Assembly (NCBI RefSeq): GCF_947623445.1 | Contig: NC_135243.1 | Coordinates: 3,226,501-3,290,500, forward strand | Length of the DNA stretch: 64,000 nucleotides | DNA from: Clavelina lepadiformis | Lineage: Eukaryota; Chordata; Ascidiacea; Aplousobranchia; Clavelinidae | Reading direction: 5' to 3' | Shown here: positions 1-11,652 of the stretch, piece after piece | How positions within the stretch are numbered: the first letter of the stretch is position 1 | How the letters are laid out: every line of letters starts with the position of its first letter | Translations under genes and position numbers: made by a program | Notes under the pieces: generated by a model | What the model saw: the letters and a program-made list of their open reading frames with translations, nothing else | Database searches by the model: none | Told to the model about the DNA's origin: nothing

Positions 1-1300
1 ACAAAAGGTCTCAGTGCAAACAAAGCAAACAAAGTTTAAAGTTGGTAGAGTTATCAAAACATACAATAATCATTGAAACCATTGTATTGACCAGACGTTT
101 AAGTCAACACATCACTACAATGGATCCTCAATGTATTAGAATGCTGCAAAGTTACCTCGGTTCTAATATTTGCGACACAACCCAAGGTAATTTCAGCTTT
201 CCCACAACTGACAACATATTCGCAGTGACCTTTTTGCAAAATATGTAGATGAAAATAAGCATAAGCCCAACACATATTAAGCCTCAAATAATTCAAACTT
301 TACCGCTACTAAATACCACGCGTTACATTCACGTGAATTGATGAATCCCACTGCATACACAGAATAAGCCAGCAAGGAAACTTGTGATTATATTTGTTTA
401 GAACTTGCTTATTAAATGTTTAAACACAAATTAAGCAAATTGAACGGTCAATGTACGAAAAAAAATGAACAACTAGAAAGACATTCAACAAATTACTACA
501 TTGTTTGATCATTAGTAGACTCACCGATTGTGACGTCATGGTTTTTCCCCGATTACGTAAGTTGTAACTCACAAATAAACTAAAAACTACCAGAGCTTTA
601 CTGCCTTCAGATAAATTTTAATTTGAATTGAACTTTGCACTATACTTCGCAGGCCGCGCTTGGAAACCGGGATTGTTACGAACAAACGTCACAATGAAGA
701 AATGAAAAAAGGTCTCAGCTCAAACAAAGCTACAGAGTTGGTAGAGTTATCGAAACATAAAATAATGAATGAAACCATTGTATTGACCAGACGTTTAAGT
801 CAATAAATCACTACAATGGATTCTCAATGTATTAGAATGCTGAAAAGTTACCTCAGTTCTAATATTTGCAACACAATCCAAGGTAATTTCAGCTTCCCCA
901 CAACTGACAACATATTCGCAGTGACCTTTTGTAAAATATGTAGATGAAAATAAGCCTAAGTCCAACACATATTAAGCCTCAAATAATTGAAACTTTACCG
1001 CTACTAATTATCACGCGTTACATGCTCGTGAATTGATGAATCCCACTGCATACACAGAATAAGCAAGCAAGGAAACATGTGATTGTATTTGTTTGGAATG
1101 TTTAAACACAAATTAAGTAAATTGAACGGTCAATGTACGAGACAACATCAACGACTAGCAAGACAATCAACAAATTACTACATTGTTTGAGCATTAATAG
1201 ACTCACCGATTGTGACGTCATGGTTTTTCCTCGGTTGCGTAAGTTGTAACTCACAAATGAACTTAAAACTATGAGAGCTTTACTACCTTCAAATAAATTT
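1..1300. repeat. Tandem duplication of a ~0.7 kb noncoding unit
   Basis: Two head-to-tail copies are visible: positions 1 to about 640 match positions about 704 to 1290 with only scattered substitutions and small indels. Shared landmarks include the run starting at 47/736 (GTTGGTAGAGTTATC), the block around TTGACCAGACGTTTAAGTCAA, and the TGACGTCA motif at 531 and 1213. Neither unit keeps a long open frame, and the short frame at 42-248 is not preserved in the second unit, so I read it as noncoding. The left copy may continue beyond the window, so the array could be longer. Confidence 0.8.
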
Positions 1301-3474
1301 AAAAACGATAAATGCTGGATTTGCAGCAGAATAAAATATTATCAAAATATAAAGTCCCTATAAAACAAATTAATTCCAGGGACGGCTTGAACTACCACAA
1401 GCTGCAGTTAGTACACAGAGATAATGGCGACCAGATCTTATTTCTTTTATAATGAAGAACTCTTTCCTACAAGATGTGATACGATCTCACATAAAATTTG
1501 ATACTGGTGTATTCACTTGCGCAGAAAGTTTCCTTTGTCAAATGATGAAACAATAACCCTTGTGACGTAGCCTACATGGATTTACTGATAAACAGAGCTG
1601 TCATAAAATCAGACTTTAAAGCAATTGTATAAACATTGTATATATGGTCGAAGGAAAATTTGATACTTTCCAGATGATATAATGACCCTCATAGATATAG
1701 CAATATAAAACTACACAACATACTTTCAACTAAATGCAACAAACTGGCGGGCGATGAAGAGAGTAAACGAAGTATGATGAGAAAAACTCGTTAATTACTA
1801 CGATAAAGTTGTGGGAATATTTAAACCAATCAAATTACTGCTCACTGATAGTAGGTGACGAACGGATTTAGGTTTGTTAGTTTCAGTTTAACATTAAGTT
1901 TCGTGTTGGAGTTACAATTGATGACGGTAAAGCACCAGTCGTAGTGTTGCGTTTTCTTAGGCTCTTTAAAACCTGCAGGTTTCCGAGCAATCAACGACCC
2001 GGATAAAATAAGTGAATAAGATGTTAAAAGCACCAGATAAAAGTAGTGGCCGCTTTCCACAACAGCACAGATAGAATGAATGAAACACGAGTCATGCGCA
2101 GTCTCAACGCTTGGTCACGCTTGAGCGACGTTCCCACAATTCCAAAGACCAAGACATGCTGTGGAATGGAATTGAAATTTTCCAAGGTCCATATCCTGCA
2201 AAATCTTTCATTTCATATTCCATGCTTTGTACGATATTAACGCCTTCGAAAATGGAAGAAACCACATTGTTATAATTTTAAAAGTTTGTGGTGAACGCAC
2301 TTGATTGTGTGAATGAGCGTGCACGTGTACTGTTCTGGAAATGCGTGAACTTAGTTCAATTGTGTGAATGTGCATTCGACTTTATTATTGAAGATTCGTT
2401 CTATTCCATAAATGAAATCTTTCATTTCACTCCATGCTTTAACAATTCCATATTCCCTGCCAAAACAAAGACAACTCCGAGGAGCAAAGCACCAAGTTCA
2501 TGGCCACACGGAAGTTGTGTCTGTGTGAGAGGAGACCGAGCAGCAGGTATAAAGCTGTTGACTACGAAGGTGCAATTTATTCAACTTATATGTCACGAAA
2601 CACTGCACAGAGAAGTAAAGATTATTATTGTCATAAAACTAGGAAAGGTTTGTTTAATGCTTGGTATGATAATTAATCGTTGTCCTCGGACTGAGAACAG
2701 TATTTGCAAGTCTTAAACATGGCGACGATTTCTCATCCCTCGAGTCCCGGTTGCCGAGGTAGCCTTTGTGCAAATTTTGATTCTCACACGTTGTTTATTA
2801 GTTTCTCTTTGACTTTTATATAATAAGTTATCGCCTGAATTAAGAACAATCCACCAGGTCCACTGAACAGGAGCAAGTGTCATTAATGCCTTGTCCAAGT
2901 GCGTTACAACTGCGGGCTATAACGCCACTGGGTGTCCATAAGATAAACTCGCTGCGAGGAACAAAACGTTTCAGCAAAAATTCCTTAAAGCGGTCGAGGT
3001 TCTTATATGACTCCTATACACGAGGGCTGTAAGTTTTTATTGCTTTTGAAGAAAACGATGTTGGCAATCTGTTTTAATAGCTGCAGGGCGCCACCTTGAG
3101 ACACACTTTACAGCAACGATACTTTCTAAATGTAGCGAATAAATATAAAATTCCTTCGCATTCTACTTGTCACTCTTAATGTCTGTCCTTTTAACAAAAT
3201 CTTGAAGCTGGCAAAATAACCAAACAAGTAGCTAAAAATATTTTTAACAAACAAATAAAAAACCGTCACTAATACTTGGCCATCGCCTCATTCAATGTTA
3301 AACGGTTGCAAAATGCGCGCGAAAGACGAACAATCTTTAAAGTTTTAAAAACACAAAACTGTAATTTCTCCGCAAGAAACACGCACTTCACTCGAAACGG
3401 TAAAACTATGGGCAATGTTGCGGAAGACGAAATTCAAAATTCTCCAATGTTACGTCACGGGTCAGAGGTGTTGT
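1301..3474. other. Intergenic stretch, no gene recognised
   Basis: I see no convincing gene here. A 142-codon plus-strand frame at 2288-2716 begins with GTG, has unremarkable composition and resembles no family I know. It lies in sequence with imperfect internal repeats (for example CATTTCA...CCATGCTTT near 2210 and 2425) and a TATAAA-like stretch near 2550, so it may be a degenerate mobile-element fragment. The right boundary is where similarity to the OPLAH-B locus begins. Confidence 0.4.
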
Positions 3475-4376
3475 TGTCCTTTATGACGTAACAATCTCAC
3501 CCTGACTTCCAGGTCCACCACCTGCATTATAAGAAGGTCAAGACGACCGGATATCTGCCATAAACAAACTTGTTACCAAATAATCATCTATATGACGTCA
3601 CAATAAAACATAACTTTCCCACCTTTTCAAACATATCTTTCCGGATCAGTGCTTCTTGTGTTGGTCATGTGATTGTGAAACCCACTGCGACCGTGCCAGG
3701 TTGGTCCCTGCAAAATCGCCACGTCATCATTACGTCACGCACAACGTCATTCATAAAACGAGAACTTACCGCTTCAGCTCCACCGGCGACAGTATCGTAA
3801 TAACCAAAGCTCTCATCACCAAAGGTCGTGTTGTTCATGCAACCCTGCGCCACAGCACACGCTATAAACGCCTTCATTATGATGTCAACGATCCTCTGCG
3901 ACGTGAGCACGTTGCCACCGACGACGGCCGCGTCATCCTTGGGGTCGAGAATGGACCACTTGAGTTTGTTGACGGGAATAGGGGCGAGGCAGCCCTGGTT
4001 AAGCGGGATGTCGTAGCCCACCATGCACCTGAGGCAGTAGATGATGACAGACTTGCTGATCGCTCTCGGCGCGTTCAACTTGTTTATCACCATAGGGGAT
4101 GTCCCTTCGAAATCGAATGTCGCGCTTCTCGATATGAGCTCCTGGACCAGGTGGATACCCTAAACAGAAAGCTTCGTTGAAATGTCTGTGATTGATGCAG
4201 CTGTGACGTCATAAAGACACTTACCTTCTGGTTAGCGGCAACTAGCGCTCTCAAGTCGGCCAGGTTGCCATGGAGATCGTGGGCCCGGCTGCAACTAGTG
4301 AATTCTCCTGGGAGCGTGAGAAACGCTGTTACTTCTATGAGGTAACAAGTAAAAACAAGTTCAATAGGGTTTAAAG

Positions 4377-4692
4377 CAGTGGTTCCCAACCTGGAGTTCG
4401 CGGACCACTTGGGGGTCCGTGAGTGTCTTGGTTGCATGTAGGCTACTTTATTCCTCTATTGTTTGTGCAACGAAAGAAGAGAATCATAAACATTTTAAGA
4501 CACTATTTCATTGAAATTTGCAGCAGCTCCCAAATATATCCGATATTACAGTAAATATCCCTCAATAGTAGGTTATGCATTAAATAACAAGACATTTTCT
4601 GATTGAATTCTTGGCTAATTTTAGGTACGGGTCCGCAGGTTTGAAAATTTATTAAAAGGGGTCCGCGACTAAAAAAACATTGGGAACCACTG
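4377..4692. mobile_element. hAT-type MITE in OPLAH-A
   Basis: A 316-bp element with terminal inverted repeats: left CAGTGGTTCCCAACCTG, right end ...TTGGGAACCACTG. It is flanked by a perfect 8-bp direct repeat GTTTAAAG (4369-4376 and 4693-4700). The CAGTGGTTCCCAA-type end with an 8-bp target duplication is typical of nonautonomous hAT elements. It carries no coding capacity. It sits in an OPLAH-A stretch where an exon present in OPLAH-B (49826-50000) is missing. Copy B lacks it. Confidence 0.9.
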
Positions 4693-6702
4693 GTTTAAAG
4701 GTAATTCTGACTCATTACAAAACCAGAAATCAATTCGTCATTTCACATAACAACTACCAAGAAACTTTTCAGCATCATATGATACGAGAAAGCACGTCAT
4801 TCACAACATTATCACATAAATCACATTCACATCCCAGCATAAATCGCAACCTTCTGATAATATTTTTGTAGCGGTTAGTTAACACAAACACCGTTGTTAC
4901 ACACTATGAAATTTTTGAAAATCATATGATAAACTTCGTGATCAGATCTATAACATTGACCACATCACTAAGCAAATCACATGATCATACTCACGAGAGT
5001 AAACAGGAAGATGAACTCCTCCAGCACATGGATGATTGGAGACGATGCAATTTCTTTCATTGATCTCTATTGCCCACATCTGGTACTGCACGCCATCCAA
5101 CATGGCCTCTAGGTGGCTTGGGATGTGAGAAGCGTTGGAAACAAGACGACCATCGGGTCCGAATAGAGTGCACAAGAAGTCAAGTCGTTCCTGTCGATTC
5201 ATGTAATGTTACACAATAAACAATGAGTGTTCTAATGACACAGAATGATCAAAATAGAACTACGCCTACTCTGTTATCAAGAACATATTTACACAAGCAA
5301 GTCTTGCAATATACACAAGACTACACCGGACTTTCAACGACTGAACCACAGATAAAACGTCAAGGGCTGAGAAATCTTGGTGTAACATATGCGTTAGAAA
5401 TTTGACCAAACAAACAAAAGCAGTGTTGGACGATTATCTAGACCAGTGACGTACAAATAACAAACATGTATAAATATGACAAGTTCCAGCCAGGCAAAAA
5501 CCTTAATGTTAGTGGATATCGCTGTCTGTTGTAGAATCCTACCTGTCTGTTCTGCAATGCTCATGAACCTTTGATGTCAAAGGTCAGGGGTTATAATATA
5601 TTGATAAGACCAGTGATCCCAGTCTAGCACACACACAATAAAAGTTAATCGGAATGACAAATAACGTAACCCCACTTACAACTACCCCCATAATCATTGC
5701 ATGCATTTGATATTCAATTTCCCAGTTATTGTCTTTCGAGTAAATTGTCAGTTATAAAAATCGCTTCGAAAAATTCAGTCCACGAAATAACAATTAGCAT
5801 TTACAAATAACACCTATATATTTAAAATAACGGAGAATGACCCAGAACCCAGCCGCACCTTACAACTACCCCAATGGTCATTGCATGCATTTGATATTCA
5901 ATTTTCCAGTTATTGTCAGTTATAAACTTGCTTCCAAAAACTGTATCTACGAAATAACACTGACCTGTGTGAAAATATAGAGAATTGGATGGCGTCCAAT
6001 ACCTTGCCAATATGCTTCGGCTTTCCCTTCCATACCATGATGATGACGTCACCTGAATACGTAAAATTTCACAAAATTACAATTTCTAATCACGGCAAGC
6101 TACAATGATGTTGTCAACCTATCATGTAAGAAAAAGACTACCCTCATCAAACTCTAAGTGATGTCACCATGATGTCATAATGCAATACCTTTCTTAGTTA
6201 TCTCTGTCTTGCAGTCGGGTTCGACCAAGATTGTGCTATTCTTGTGGATGATGATCGCTGGACCGTGAATCACCTGACAGGTCCTCAATGAAATGGACGT
6301 TAATGTCGAGATGACCTCCATCGAAATAACATGACACCACCTGCACCACACATGCTTTATTATCACATCACTTATTGTAATAAACAGTCGATGCATGCAG
6401 TTGACGACATGCATTTGCTCTTATGTCTGGTAAGATCTTACGCACAGAGAATCAGAGCATACTTAGGGTGTGTAAATTTTGCCATTTTAATTAACGTTTA
6501 GTGACAGTAGTAGCACAAACTGCGACGAAGATACCTTTTGTAGCATGTTATCTTCACAATCACTTTATAAGTTACCTCGGATTGAAGCAATTATGCACGG
6601 TTTGTGATTTAAGTATTTGTAATAAGACGATAGCACAACATACACATAGGTGCAGCAAATAAAAATTTAGCATTGATATTTAACAACACTTTACATCATC
6701 AC

Positions 6703-7282
6703 TAGGGCAACCAAAAGTCAATATGTTCAATTTTTTTACCTGCTCAGAATGCTATGAAACAAGCACAAAACAAATTTCAGCTTTGTACGACGGGTGGCAT
6801 AGAAGTTATTAGGTCAGATAAAGTCAAAATGTTATGTTAGGTCAAAATACGGTCAAATTGTTTCGTTAGGTCTTTTTCTTAGGTCAAAATCTATTAAACT
6901 TGTAATTTTGTAACCATTTTGTAATATTATTCTTCCATTTTTCTCTTTTCTTGTACCGCAAACAATTCCAGTCCCGCAAATTTTACTTAAAACCAAAGCC
7001 ACAAAGAGAGGGAAGGCTTTTCAGCGCGTTTGGTGACGTCACGATGTGACGGCATTGCATTTGAAACTGCAAGTTGTCAATCTTAATACGCAGAAACGAA
7101 AAAAAGTCAACACTAGAAAAGCATTTTATCATTTTTAAATGCAGCTTTAGATAAGAAAGTTGCTGTAGACAGTGTAGAGACTATCAGTATAGCGCTTTTC
7201 CAAATGAGGTCAAAGTTTAAACGATTTAGGTCAAAATAAGGTCAAAATTTAAAATTTTTAGGTCAAAAAACTTGTTGTCCTA
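6703..7282. mobile_element. Nonautonomous hAT-like element in OPLAH-A
   Basis: A 580-bp insertion with ends TAGGGCAACCA ... TTGTTGTCCTA (imperfect inverted repeats), bounded by a perfect 8-bp duplication ATCATCAC (6695-6702 and 7283-7290). OPLAH-B at about 54610 has the uninterrupted site, so insertion followed the gene duplication. The interior is rich in repeats of AGGTCAAAA near both ends and has no long ORF. The 8-bp duplication suggests hAT; the short TAGGG-type terminus is less standard. Confidence 0.85.
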
Positions 7283-9420
7283 ATCATCACAAATCATATT
7301 GTTACCTGTCGTACAACATTTGCTCCGGCAACAACATTCCCAGACACAGATTGGCGTCACAGTTAGGGAATCCCCTTTCTGTAGCATGTGGGGCCTGGTT
7401 GGGCCCCAACAGATTCAGGGAGGACTCGGGCTGACGACAAACAAACCCAACCGGAAAAATTGCATAGACCAGACCGTGCTGCGACGGTGTCGCTGTCAAG
7501 CTGTGATGAAAATGTTCAGCTGTCATAGAAATCAAACAAAATAAGACAACATATTCTACTGTCAGTAGAAATAATGCAAAACGAGACAAGAACAAATGAG
7601 ACAAGTCGTCTTTCTCCAAATTTTGAACGTCCACTTTAATTTGTAAAAGCTAAATAGGTAAAAATATCAAAAAGCTTGAAAGAAAACAAGATAGTCAATA
7701 CAACATATACACAAAAATATAACAAAGCATGTAGAGTCCAAACAACACATACCAGCACATATCGGCACATTGAAATAAAAAACACACTTTGTTCTGTTGT
7801 TGACATTAACAGGAAAATTTGTGCCATTGTTGAAGTTTTGCTTTAATTTAAGATTTGCAAACAAAATACCTGTGGTGCTTGTATGGTGACACCAGCTGTA
7901 GTAGACTTGAACACATGCTCATATTCCCAGCCGTATCGACTTAGATCTGTTGATGTTCCTGTGTAAATAGTGTCATAAATTTCATCACAATTTAAGTATT
8001 TGCATGTCACAAAATCATTCTTTATTACAGAACAAAGAACTTGTCAGGAGATTCACAAATTCTATAAACAAGTGTCGAGCCACACGGCCACAACACCAAG
8101 CACTGGAATAAATGGTTGGGATACCACGATGACAACACAAGGACATAACTTACGTAATCTTATTAATATTTATCTAGCTTGTGCATGCATGCAATGTACA
8201 TGCTCATACTGATACTGGATATATTAGCGGCACCATACCTCTCATGTTGTACCCAAATGCTATGTTAGTCTTCAAATGACGTTATAGCGTACCACATAAC
8301 GCCACCTGCTGGGCCGGATAATATTGTTCAACTTTCATTGAACCTGAGCATAGAGGAGTGTGAGATGTTATATTTTATATCAGAAGATGTAATCCCAGTA
8401 TGGGCAACAGTTTTGAACTCATGGGTTGCTTTGGGTGTTGAGTTTGTACAGGCAGGCACAACCATATGCACAAATGACGTCATAATTAGTTTGAGTCCTC
8501 ACTTGTTTCTATTTCTAGCTACAACAGCATGAAACAAATAAACTACTATAATTACATACAGAAGTGAGGCCTACTTGAGCTCTAGTCAGACACTAGCTTA
8601 AGTCACACTAGTATTTACTGTACTAAAACTAACGGAAAACTAGAAAATCAGTAAGGGGAAATTTGAGTTTTTTGGTTGGCTTTAATGGGAAAGCAGATCA
8701 AAAAGGTTAAGAACCGCTGCTTTAAATCAAAGTAAAAAGTGGTAATAAACTCATCTCTGATTAAGTATTTAAAACCATAGAAACTATAAAATAAGCAAAG
8801 ACGAAAAATACAAAACCCACATTTAGCGTCACCAGTGGGTAGTAGCTGAATACAACTGCATTGTCAACTGGAAACATCAGAGTTGATCAGCTTACGAGGT
8901 TGAATAATTTCAGTCTGGACTAATTTCCAATGTAAAGAAGATCTATCCAACCCTTAGTGAGAGCAAGTGCCATTCTTTCACCTTTCCTCTCAAGGAGAGC
9001 ATTTGTGGTGACCGTCGTTCCAATCTGGATGAAATCGATCTTACTTGAGTCGAATGATTCGATCATCATAATTTTCAACTCCTATGTATACATAATTAGG
9101 CAGTCTATCGAATTAAACAACAATTCTTAGCAGTGGTTTTCACCAAGTCGACAAATGGTTAAACTTGAGGAAATGAAGGGAAGCTAAGTTTAATTAGAGA
9201 CAAAATTACGGATATATTTGTAATTAAACACCAGCCTTGAAATCAAACTACTTTTCATAATAATCTTTTTAGCCTTGTCAACGAAGCAAATTAGTAAACT
9301 TGAAACAACTATGAGACATAAAATCATCAATAAAATTATGATAAACTTTACCATATTGGCTATATGTTTATTTTTGTCACAAACCTCTTCCATAATCCTT
9401 CAAAATCCTTCCCCTTGTGT

Positions 9421-11100
9421 TTACTTTTCTGATTCAAAATTTGTTTCTTCTTAGAACTTGCTCATGCAGCATTTATCATGTTAAGTGTTTCCTAAAATCT
9501 AAGCATAGTGTCGGAGTGCGTCCATTATTTTCTTTCATGCCATAATAAAAGGCACTTGCAAGGCTGCCTGTAAAGTTAGGCCGATACAAACCCAAACTAG
9601 AATAGATTCGCCGAACATCATTTGCATTCAGGTGAACACAAATACTAGGCTAACGATATCGAAACTGACTACAAAATTATTATATTTCCTATATTTATAT
9701 TTTCCAGGCTAAACAAACCAGGGTCAACATTTTTCAGACAGCCAGTGTATACATGTTCTTATACAGCCTACTGAAGGCCATTTACTTAAAAATTTTGCTT
9801 TTCAAATATTATTCTTTTAAAACCAAACAATTCTTCAGCAACTACACTGGAAAAAAGTGACCGTCATTAGGCCTAGTCCAAAATTTTTATCATTGACTAA
9901 TAAGACGCTGATTTCGTTCAAAAACATTTGCCATGCCTTATTGTGGTCAAGTACCCATAAATCTGCCTACATACAGTTTGCAACGCCTTTTTATGGCTGA
10001 CTACGTCCCACCGATGCACTGGAAACAATGCTGGTTAACTAAAACCCATCATACGATGTGATTGGCGTTTACTTGGTTATATGTGAAAGACTAGTGGCTT
10101 AATCTCATTCGTGTCATGTAATATATGGAACCACTTGACACAGTCAGAGTTATTGACCTAATAGTTGCTGTTATCGCGATAAATATCACATTAATATTGA
10201 CATGGTGACATTTCGTCACTGTTTAAAAGATTCCTTATCCTTGCAATGTCATATTTTTATGAGTTTTTATTTTTCTACTAAATGCAAGGTGCAATAAGGT
10301 CAAAACAACTTAGAAGTACTCCTGTGTAAGTATAACAGGCCGACATTTTTTTACAACTTTCATTAACCTATGAAAAATTAATTTATGACAAATAATAATT
10401 TCGTTGTTGTATTACTTGGCTTGAATTATTACACAACAAACACCTTTGCCATAAAGACCGGACTTTCTCTGGCTGTTCGTGTTACCATATGAGCGAAATT
10501 CAATGTTGATTGATAGTTGTTTTACTTCTCACTCGATGGTATGAGTTCTCATTTCTCAAACGGCGTGACTATGCTGTTTTAGTTGCTTAAATTCTGTCTA
10601 TGCATATTAGTAAACGTTAAAGTCCCATTTTTATTTATTATCAGACACAAAGGCTTACACCTTTGGGCAAATCTTACTGAATGTTACATTGTGCAGTAGT
10701 AACAAGTGAATGGGAACAGTAAAAAGAAAGATTGCAAACATTATATCGGTAATTATATGGCACACCAGTTCAAGCCAGGTAGTTTCTCTGAACGTCATTA
10801 AGGAGAATTTAAGCTTGGTCTGCAACTGAATTGCAAGATCCCAAATTAAAATTTAAGCATTTCCACAACAACTCATGACTCGCGAGTCACGTGTGACGTA
10901 ATTGTCACAACCAAAAGTACTTTCTTATAAACGTAAAAACGTTTTTTTTAAATAATCCGGGAATGCTAACGCACACAAGAGCTACGATTAATTGATTTAC
11001 TTTTAACATAAAAACATGGCATTTATGTTAAAAATCATAGCAAATATATTCAAGATAACATTAATTTAAGCTAAAAAATGTGGTTCCTATCTATAGGACG
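9421..11100. other. Flank of the OPLAH-A duplication block
   Basis: No gene is seen. About 9840-11085 is colinear with 57479-59700 (next to OPLAH-B), apart from the hAT insertion present only in the latter. It shares landmarks such as TATCGCGATAAATATCACAT near 10173 and 57813. Most of the early OPLAH coding exon of copy B (57268-57375) has no counterpart here; only a stub at 9385-9416 remains. Just beyond the block, 11093-11138 holds a short internal repeat of TAGGACGTAATA/TAGGACCTAATA. Confidence 0.6.
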
Positions 11101-11652
11101 TAATAGGACGTATAGGACCTAATATAGGACCTAATATGTAATTACTTGAGTGTGACGTGTAACAGCGTTTGCTATGTTGGCAAGGTGTGACGTCATCGAA
11201 GCTTTTCATTTGTGGTTTTGTAATACAGTGACATAACAACTTACATGAAAGGCATTTAGTTAGTACATGGTATTAAGCAGGGATGATGCCACAAAGTAAT
11301 ACAATGTGCTCCTACAAATCGTTTTCCGCTGGATGGAGCGTCGGAACAACCGTTTCATGCAAAATGACCGAGCGCAATTGGTGGGAAGGTAATTGTTCTG
11401 GTCTTTCAGTTCCGGATTCGTCACAATGCCTGTCTAGCTTGACGGTTACGTGGAAATGAGTGGTGGGTGATGTGGATCGAGTCGAGTGACGTCTCACTAA
11501 ATTTAGTCATAATCATGCTTTAATATGTGAGTGTTACGTCATAAGCCAAACAGGCCGATCAAATCGAGTAATGACATGACTTCTTCGATCTGTGGCTGGA
11601 TGGGGGGAACCTTCATTTGTTAAAAAATATTTAATAAGTTGCAGATTAAACA

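Larger units (their letters stand above)
3475..9420 (-). pseudogene. OPLAH: 5-oxoprolinase (OPLAH) copy A, decayed
   Basis: 5-Oxoprolinase hydrolyses 5-oxo-L-proline to glutamate with ATP in the glutathione (gamma-glutamyl) cycle, in the cytosol. Matching segments on the minus strand, in gene order: 9385-9416 (remnant of a PREG-I exon), about 8900-9085 ([18 protein letters not shown]), 8239-8341, 7870-7958 (TSTDLSRY, intact), 7318-7515, 6188-6354, 5966-6052 (intact frame), 5503-5569 (intact), 4993-5191 (ERLDF...FGPDGRLVSNASHIP), 4226-4310 (ADLRALVAANQK), 3772-4166 ([32 protein letters not shown]), 3631-3712 and a stub near 3505-3540. Compared with copy B it lacks the exons corresponding to B 52.05-54.4 kb, the exon with the NRGHHAD motif, the exon with GGDGV and the last exon. 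The GTTVTTN exon has an in-frame TAG, and the exons at 6188-6354 and 7318-7515 are frameshifted. The hydantoinase-B exon has a clean in-frame deletion of about 177 nt. It is clearly a pseudogene; the family call is certain from the conserved motifs. Confidence 0.88.

Noticed and set aside
2288-2716. 142-codon plus-strand ORF as a gene
   Set aside because: It opens with GTG, has no family resemblance and lies in sequence with internal repeats; no splice or conservation support.
3656-4180. 174-codon plus-strand ORF
   Set aside because: It is the antisense shadow of the conserved OPLAH-A hydantoinase-B exon, which is the real coding strand.
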